DNA from: HGM13006 sp963650135 | Lineage (GTDB): Bacteria; Bacillota; Clostridia; Oscillospirales; Oscillospiraceae | Length of the DNA: 9,803 nt | Assembly: GCA_963650135.1 (NCBI GenBank) | Contig: CAVJLG010000037.1 | Span: 1 to 9,803, forward strand | Direction of reading: 5' to 3' | Shown: in pieces, positions 6,245 to 9,803 of the stretch | Layout: every line of letters starts with the position of its first letter | Numbering within the stretch: position 1 is the first letter of the stretch | Position numbers and translations under genes: made by a program | The notes under the pieces: generated by a model | What the model saw: the letters and a program-made list of their open reading frames with translations, nothing else | Databases searched by the model: none | What the model was told of the DNA's origin: nothing

Positions 6245-7744
6245 TCAGGTGGAAAAATAGCTGAAGTGCATATAGTCCTTTTTGGTGTTCCAGTTGCCGC
6301 CCCAGCCAAATCCGTATTTCCGGAACGCATTCACCACATCGCCATCTGCCGGAATGGAATAGGGATCCTCGCCGGGCCTCCAGTAAGAGCCTGTGGTTGC
6401 TGTACCGTCCAGCGTACACTCATAGTTCTCGTTGGGGTTGATGTCCACAGCAAGTCCCGGCATATGCTCCGAGCCGGGCTCCCAGCGGTAACAGCCAACC
6501 TCCTTAATCGGAAACTGCTCACTGCCGTTGTAGATTTCCTCGAATATGGCAGTATAAATGTCTGCCATATTTTCATTTACCTGCAGGGTCAGATACTTGG
6601 TTGTTTTTGTGGTTTTGCTGCTGTCAGCAAAGTCCCATACCCGCACGGTAATTGATACCATATGGCTTTGGGCTTCGGTTGCCGTTTGATAATATCTCCG
6701 GGGATTGGAAACCACAGTGCCAAACACCCGTGTACACTTCTGCTCATAGGTTTCCGCAGAGCCTGCGGTGTCTGCCACCTTATAAGTTCCGGCATTGCTC
6801 ACCATCGATGCTTCCTTACCGCAGGTAATGGTATAGCTGCCCATCATTCCATTCCAGGTATAGGCATAGATTGTCACGATGCCTTCCCCCACTGCGGTCA
6901 CCTTGCCCGAGAGATTCACCGTTGCAATACTCGGATCGTCAGAAACCCAGGTAACCGTTTGATTGCTAGCATTTTCCGGAATAATTTGCGAAGCAAGGAA
7001 AACCCACTGTCCAACATTCAACCGGCTAACATCGCTATTGATCCGAAGTCCCACCGGATTCACAATTACCCGTCCTTCATATGGCTGGAGGCTTGTTTTC
7101 AAACGCTGAAGCGCTACTGCGCATTCTGCGCGGGTAACATTGCCTGCCGGATCAAAGTACATGCCATCAGTCTGCTCCTCGCAGTCAAAAACGCCAACCT
7201 TGCACATGGTTGCCACAGAATCTGCCGCATAATCGGAAATGCTGCCAGCATCGGCAAACGTTTCGAGCTCATCGGCCTCAGTGTCCCCCACTTTTACCAT
7301 CTGATAGTTGTAAATGGATGCATAGCGCACAAAAAATACAGCCATTTGCTCCCGCGTAATCAACTCTTCGGGTGCAAACAGACCATCATCGACCCCGCTT
7401 GCGATACCGTAACGCACCGCCCAGTTCACATATGGGGCATAGTATGCATCTTTCGGCACATCCTGGAACAGTGAATATGTAGTGTTCTGGTAGTTGTCCG
7501 CAACAACACCGGCCATTCGCCCCAGAACCGTCACAAACATTCCCCGTGTCATATTCTCATCCGGCTGAAAGCTGGTAGCAGACGATCCCTTGAACACATT
7601 ATTTTCTATTGCCCACTGGATGGACGACTCCGCCCAATGACCGCTGATGTCAGTGATGCTGCCTGAGTCCACCGCAAATGTCTCAGGTACCATCGCCACC
7701 GTCAGTGTCAGAGCAAGCAGTCCTGCAAATAATCGTTTCCGCAT
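6245..7744 (-). CDS. Secreted SLH-BIG2-peptidase M15 cell-wall protein
   Basis: This is a predicted surface protein that anchors to the cell wall and cleaves peptidoglycan peptides. The 499-residue precursor begins with a signal peptide (basic RKR, hydrophobic 6-18, likely cut after A24 in ETFA-VDS). Three S-layer-homology modules follow (about 30-80, 93-143 and 162-217), then an Ig-like BIG2 domain (about 226-307, with WVSDDPSIATV and GKVTAVGEG), a poorly recognised stretch (about 310-380), and a C-terminal M15-type domain like D-Ala-D-Ala carboxypeptidases or VanY. Candidate zinc ligands are H427 and D434 in SEHMPGLAVDIN and H493 in DYMHF. The second and third SLH modules have TREQ/TRAE, the first TRGM. 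The start at 7744 follows GGGAGG (7751-7756) by 6 bases. An upstream in-frame ATG at 7768 lacks such a site. Exact bond specificity is unknown. Confidence 0.9.
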   Translation of the reverse strand: MRKRLFAGLLALTLTVAMVPETFAVDSGSITDISGHWAESSIQWAIENNVFKGSSATSFQPDENMTRGMFVTVLGRMAGVVADNYQNTTYSLFQDVPKDAYYAPYVNWAVRYGIASGVDDGLFAPEELITREQMAVFFVRYASIYNYQMVKVGDTEADELETFADAGSISDYAADSVATMCKVGVFDCEEQTDGMYFDPAGNVTRAECAVALQRLKTSLQPYEGRVIVNPVGLRINSDVSRLNVGQWVFLASQIIPENASNQTVTWVSDDPSIATVNLSGKVTAVGEGIVTIYAYTWNGMMGSYTITCGKEASMVSNAGTYKVADTAGSAETYEQKCTRVFGTVVSNPRRYYQTATEAQSHMVSITVRVWDFADSSKTTKTTKYLTLQVNENMADIYTAIFEEIYNGSEQFPIKEVGCYRWEPGSEHMPGLAVDINPNENYECTLDGTATTGSYWRPGEDPYSIPADGDVVNAFRKYGFGWGGNWNTKKDYMHFSYFST

Positions 7745-7784
7745 ACTTTGCCTCCCTATAGATTTCACATAATATCACGCGTTT

Positions 7785-7813
7785 ATTATATCACAAGAGT
7801 CACGCTTTGACCA
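7785..7813 (-). promoter_or_regulatory. Promoter of the SLH-peptidase gene
   Basis: The minus strand has TGGTCA (7813-7808, four of six -35 matches), a 17-base spacer, and a perfect TATAAT (7790-7785), with a TGTGA just before it that partly resembles an extended -10. The predicted transcript start is about 35 bases before the ATG. The terminator of the upstream lipoprotein gene lies behind it, so this gene starts a new transcription unit. Confidence 0.75.
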
Positions 7814-7866
7814 GTAACCATTTGTTAAGATTTTAAGAATTTCCCCCTATAATCCCTCTAAGGACA

Positions 7867-7902
7867 AGGAAAAGGAACCCGCCCTTTGGAGCGGGTCCCT
7901 TT
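7867..7902 (-). terminator. Intrinsic terminator after the lipoprotein gene
   Basis: On the minus strand AAAGGGACCCGC (7902-7891) pairs with GCGGGTTCCTTT (7882-7871) over 12 bp with one G-U pair and an 8-base loop. The run TTTTCC follows, a short T-tract partly used in the stem. It starts 12 bases after the stop codon and separates the lipoprotein gene from the SLH gene promoter. Confidence 0.82.
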
Positions 7903-7914
7903 GGAGTGCTGCAA

Positions 7915-9693
7915 TCATCCCTTGGATGCCATATAGGTGTCGTAAGCCTCCTGGTAGATATCGATGCAGTCCTGGATGCCCATGGAGACAAGATCCTCCT
8001 GGAATGCATCCCACTGAGTTTCGATATCCAGCTCGCCGGTGATGAACTTTCCGACGCGCTCTTCTGCCATGGTGTTGATGTCGTTAAACTTGGAGCTGTA
8101 CGCCTCGTTCTGCTCGGTATTCAGCGTCAACGCTGCGGGCAGGGTATAGAGATCGTCCACGCAGGAAGCCCAGGTGTCAAAAGCTTCGATGACATTATCG
8201 CCATAGGTGAAGAAGGACTTATCGAAGTCCTGGAGAGAGGGAACGCCGGACAGGGTATAGCCGGTCATCATAAACTGGAAGTTTCCGCCGTTGACCACGA
8301 AATCGGTAAACTGGGGATCGCCGTTTTCGTCGTACTCAAAGCCCTCACCCTCGATGCCATAGTTGCAAAGGAGCTGACCTTCCTCGGTCCAGAAGTAGTC
8401 CAGCCACTGGCATGCCAGCTGCACGTCCTCGCAGTTGGTGGAGATGCTCATGGCACCGCTGCCGCCGGAATTGCCGCCAGCCATAGAGGTAAAGTGGGTG
8501 GTCTTCTCGGGGTTATACTCAGGAGAATAAGGATCGGTAATGCCCTCAACGGCAAAGTTCGGCTCAGAAACCTGTGCCTGCGTCTCATACTGGGTGATGA
8601 AGTTGCCCTGGGAGAACCAGATGCCGGAATCACCGGCGAGAATCAGACCGTCGGTGTTGTTCTGGGAACCGTCGGAGGATGCGGTGATGAAGTCCCGGGA
8701 CAGCAGGCCCTCGTCATACCACTTGTGCATCATGGTCAGGTATGCACGATAGCTGTCGTCCTGATAGCCGTTCTTAATCACGCCGTCAACCTGATACATA
8801 TTCACTGCGCTGGAACTGCCCATTGCCGCTTCCGCTGCGCCTGCGGTGCCATAGCCGGCAATCAGGTTGGTCATCTGTGTCACGCCGGAGAGCAGCAGTG
8901 CATTGGTGCAGCCGTAGTTTTCCTTGAAGGCCAGGAGGGTATTCTCCCAGTCGTCATAGGTTTCGGGCATGTCGAGATTCAGCGCATCCAGCCAGTCCTT
9001 CCGGATCTGTGCGCCGCTGGTGGGCTTAAAATCGTCGGAAATCGAGGTGATCTCCGCCAGCTGCCCCTCGGCATTGTAGGCCTTTTCCTTGTATGCGGCA
9101 TACTTGGGGTCGTTGAGGATGGTCATGTAGTTGCCCATGTACTCCTCGGCAGGCTCCGCCAGATCGATGATGATTTCTTCTTCAATGGCGCCAGCGGTGG
9201 AGCCATAGTAGGAGCCCACGCCGCCCATGATGTCCTTCATATCGTTGGCCGCACACAGCAGGGAAAACTGCTCGGATGCGTTCATCATGGAAACCTCGGT
9301 GAAGTCAATGTGGACGCCGGTGGCCTCTTCTGCTGCGTTGAACACGGAGCAGTCCTGATAGGAATCGATGCCGATCATGCTCAGGAAGCCGGGGAACTCA
9401 CACCACATGGTCAAAGTCTTGGTGCCGGGATCGCACAGGGGATAGCTGGCCCATTCGCCGGTGTAGACATAGTCCTCACTGGCCTCCAGGGTCGAAGCCT
9501 CTTCCCGGTCGGATGCAGGCTCCTGTACCGGCGCTTCAGACTGCTCCTCGGTCACAGGAGCTTCCGCCTGGGTGGATGCTGGCTTTTCCGCCTCGGAGGT
9601 TTTGGCGCTTTCCGCCGTGCCACCGCCGCAGCCAGCCAGCAGGCCCAGCAGCATCCCCGCTGCCAGGAGCATTGCAAGAATCTTCTTTTTCAT
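7915..9693 (-). CDS. ABC-importer substrate-binding lipoprotein
   Basis: This is a predicted extracellular substrate-binding lipoprotein of an ABC importer, tethered to the outer face of the membrane. The 592-residue precursor starts MKKKILAMLL, has a hydrophobic core and a lipobox LLAGC, with C22 as the lipid-modified cysteine. A low-complexity Ala/Glu/Thr/Ser/Pro linker follows (about 23-74). The remainder resembles the large family-1 solute-binding proteins of Firmicutes (LplA/YtcQ-like, often for oligosaccharides), including the typical RKDWLDALNLDMPETYDDW segment (231-249). The substrate cannot be read from sequence. The start has AAGGAGG at 9702-9708, 8 bases upstream. It is flanked by its own promoter and a terminator, and no permease or ATPase subunit is in the window, so it looks like an orphan or separately expressed binding protein. 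Confidence 0.88.
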   Translation of the reverse strand: MKKKILAMLLAAGMLLGLLAGCGGGTAESAKTSEAEKPASTQAEAPVTEEQSEAPVQEPASDREEASTLEASEDYVYTGEWASYPLCDPGTKTLTMWCEFPGFLSMIGIDSYQDCSVFNAAEEATGVHIDFTEVSMMNASEQFSLLCAANDMKDIMGGVGSYYGSTAGAIEEEIIIDLAEPAEEYMGNYMTILNDPKYAAYKEKAYNAEGQLAEITSISDDFKPTSGAQIRKDWLDALNLDMPETYDDWENTLLAFKENYGCTNALLLSGVTQMTNLIAGYGTAGAAEAAMGSSSAVNMYQVDGVIKNGYQDDSYRAYLTMMHKWYDEGLLSRDFITASSDGSQNNTDGLILAGDSGIWFSQGNFITQYETQAQVSEPNFAVEGITDPYSPEYNPEKTTHFTSMAGGNSGGSGAMSISTNCEDVQLACQWLDYFWTEEGQLLCNYGIEGEGFEYDENGDPQFTDFVVNGGNFQFMMTGYTLSGVPSLQDFDKSFFTYGDNVIEAFDTWASCVDDLYTLPAALTLNTEQNEAYSSKFNDINTMAEERVGKFITGELDIETQWDAFQEDLVSMGIQDCIDIYQEAYDTYMASKG

Positions 9694-9731
9694 TTGGTTT
9701 GCCTCCTTCTGATTCTAGTTTCATCTCCTAC

Positions 9732-9761
9732 ATTATAAGGAAAATACGAAACCGCCGTCAA
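9732..9761 (-). promoter_or_regulatory. Promoter of the substrate-binding lipoprotein gene
   Basis: TTGACG (9761-9756) and TATAAT (9737-9732) on the minus strand are separated by 18 bases, one more than optimal. The predicted transcript start is about 30 bases before the ATG. The sequence from here to the window edge (9762-9803) shows no reading frame I can support. Confidence 0.78.
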
Positions 9762-9803
9762 TGCGCAAACCAACGGATTCTTACCGCACTTTTTGTGGAT
9801 TGT

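Noticed and set aside
7906..9738. 610-codon open frame on the plus strand opposite the lipoprotein gene
   Set aside because: It is the mirror of a well-supported minus-strand gene with signal peptide, lipobox, ribosome binding site, promoter and terminator. The plus-strand translation shows no recognisable domain and has no plausible ribosome binding site.
9756..9780. LacI-type operator around TTTGCGCATTG upstream of the lipoprotein gene
   Set aside because: Only the central TGCGCA is palindromic and the flanks do not match, so there is not enough to call an operator.

Overview
The window reads as an ordinary chromosomal segment of a Gram-positive, anaerobic Firmicute. I would place it in the Clostridia, probably Oscillospiraceae/Ruminococcaceae-like, but this is inferred from gene content only. 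The reasons are the infC-rpmI-rplT order with a transcription-attenuating leader, strong AGGAGG-type ribosome binding sites, clean sigma-A promoters (TTGACA/TTGACG with TAAAAT/TATAAT), an S-layer-homology (SLH) surface protein, a lipoprotein solute-binding protein with a lipobox, and a XpaC-like membrane protein. All eight genes lie on the minus strand, so transcription runs from high to low coordinates.

In transcription order: (1) 9693-7915 encodes a large lipoprotein substrate-binding protein of an ABC importer. It has its own promoter and terminator, so it appears monocistronic. (2) 7744-6245 encodes a secreted protein with a signal peptide, three SLH modules, an Ig-like (BIG2) domain and an M15-type peptidoglycan peptidase domain, preceded by a good promoter. 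(3) 6145-3689 encodes a ten-helix cation P-type ATPase of the CtpE/Exp7 type. A perfect 13-bp hairpin without a T-tract separates it from the SLH gene, and I see no clear promoter of its own. (4) A promoter at about 3653-3625 drives a two-gene operon: UDP-GlcNAc 2-epimerase (wecB/mnaA, GTG start), then, 7 bases later, a XpaC-like membrane protein with a winged-helix-like module. (5) A promoter at about 1049-1021 drives the translation operon infC-rpmI-rplT through a leader of about 145 nt that contains an intrinsic terminator. infC starts at a non-canonical ATC codon. rplT is cut by the window edge.

Several genes share a cell-envelope theme. The epimerase makes UDP-ManNAc, a precursor of the secondary wall polymer that SLH domains bind in bacilli, and the SLH-peptidase would act on the same wall. 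This link is inference.

I did not find a mobile element, CRISPR array, phage gene or defence system, nor an obviously new multi-gene system. The points most worth a second look are the infC leader and start codon, the wecB/XpaC-like pairing, the SLH-BIG2-M15 protein and the orphan lipoprotein. Untranslated gaps are all shorter than 300 bases and are covered by the regulatory entries.
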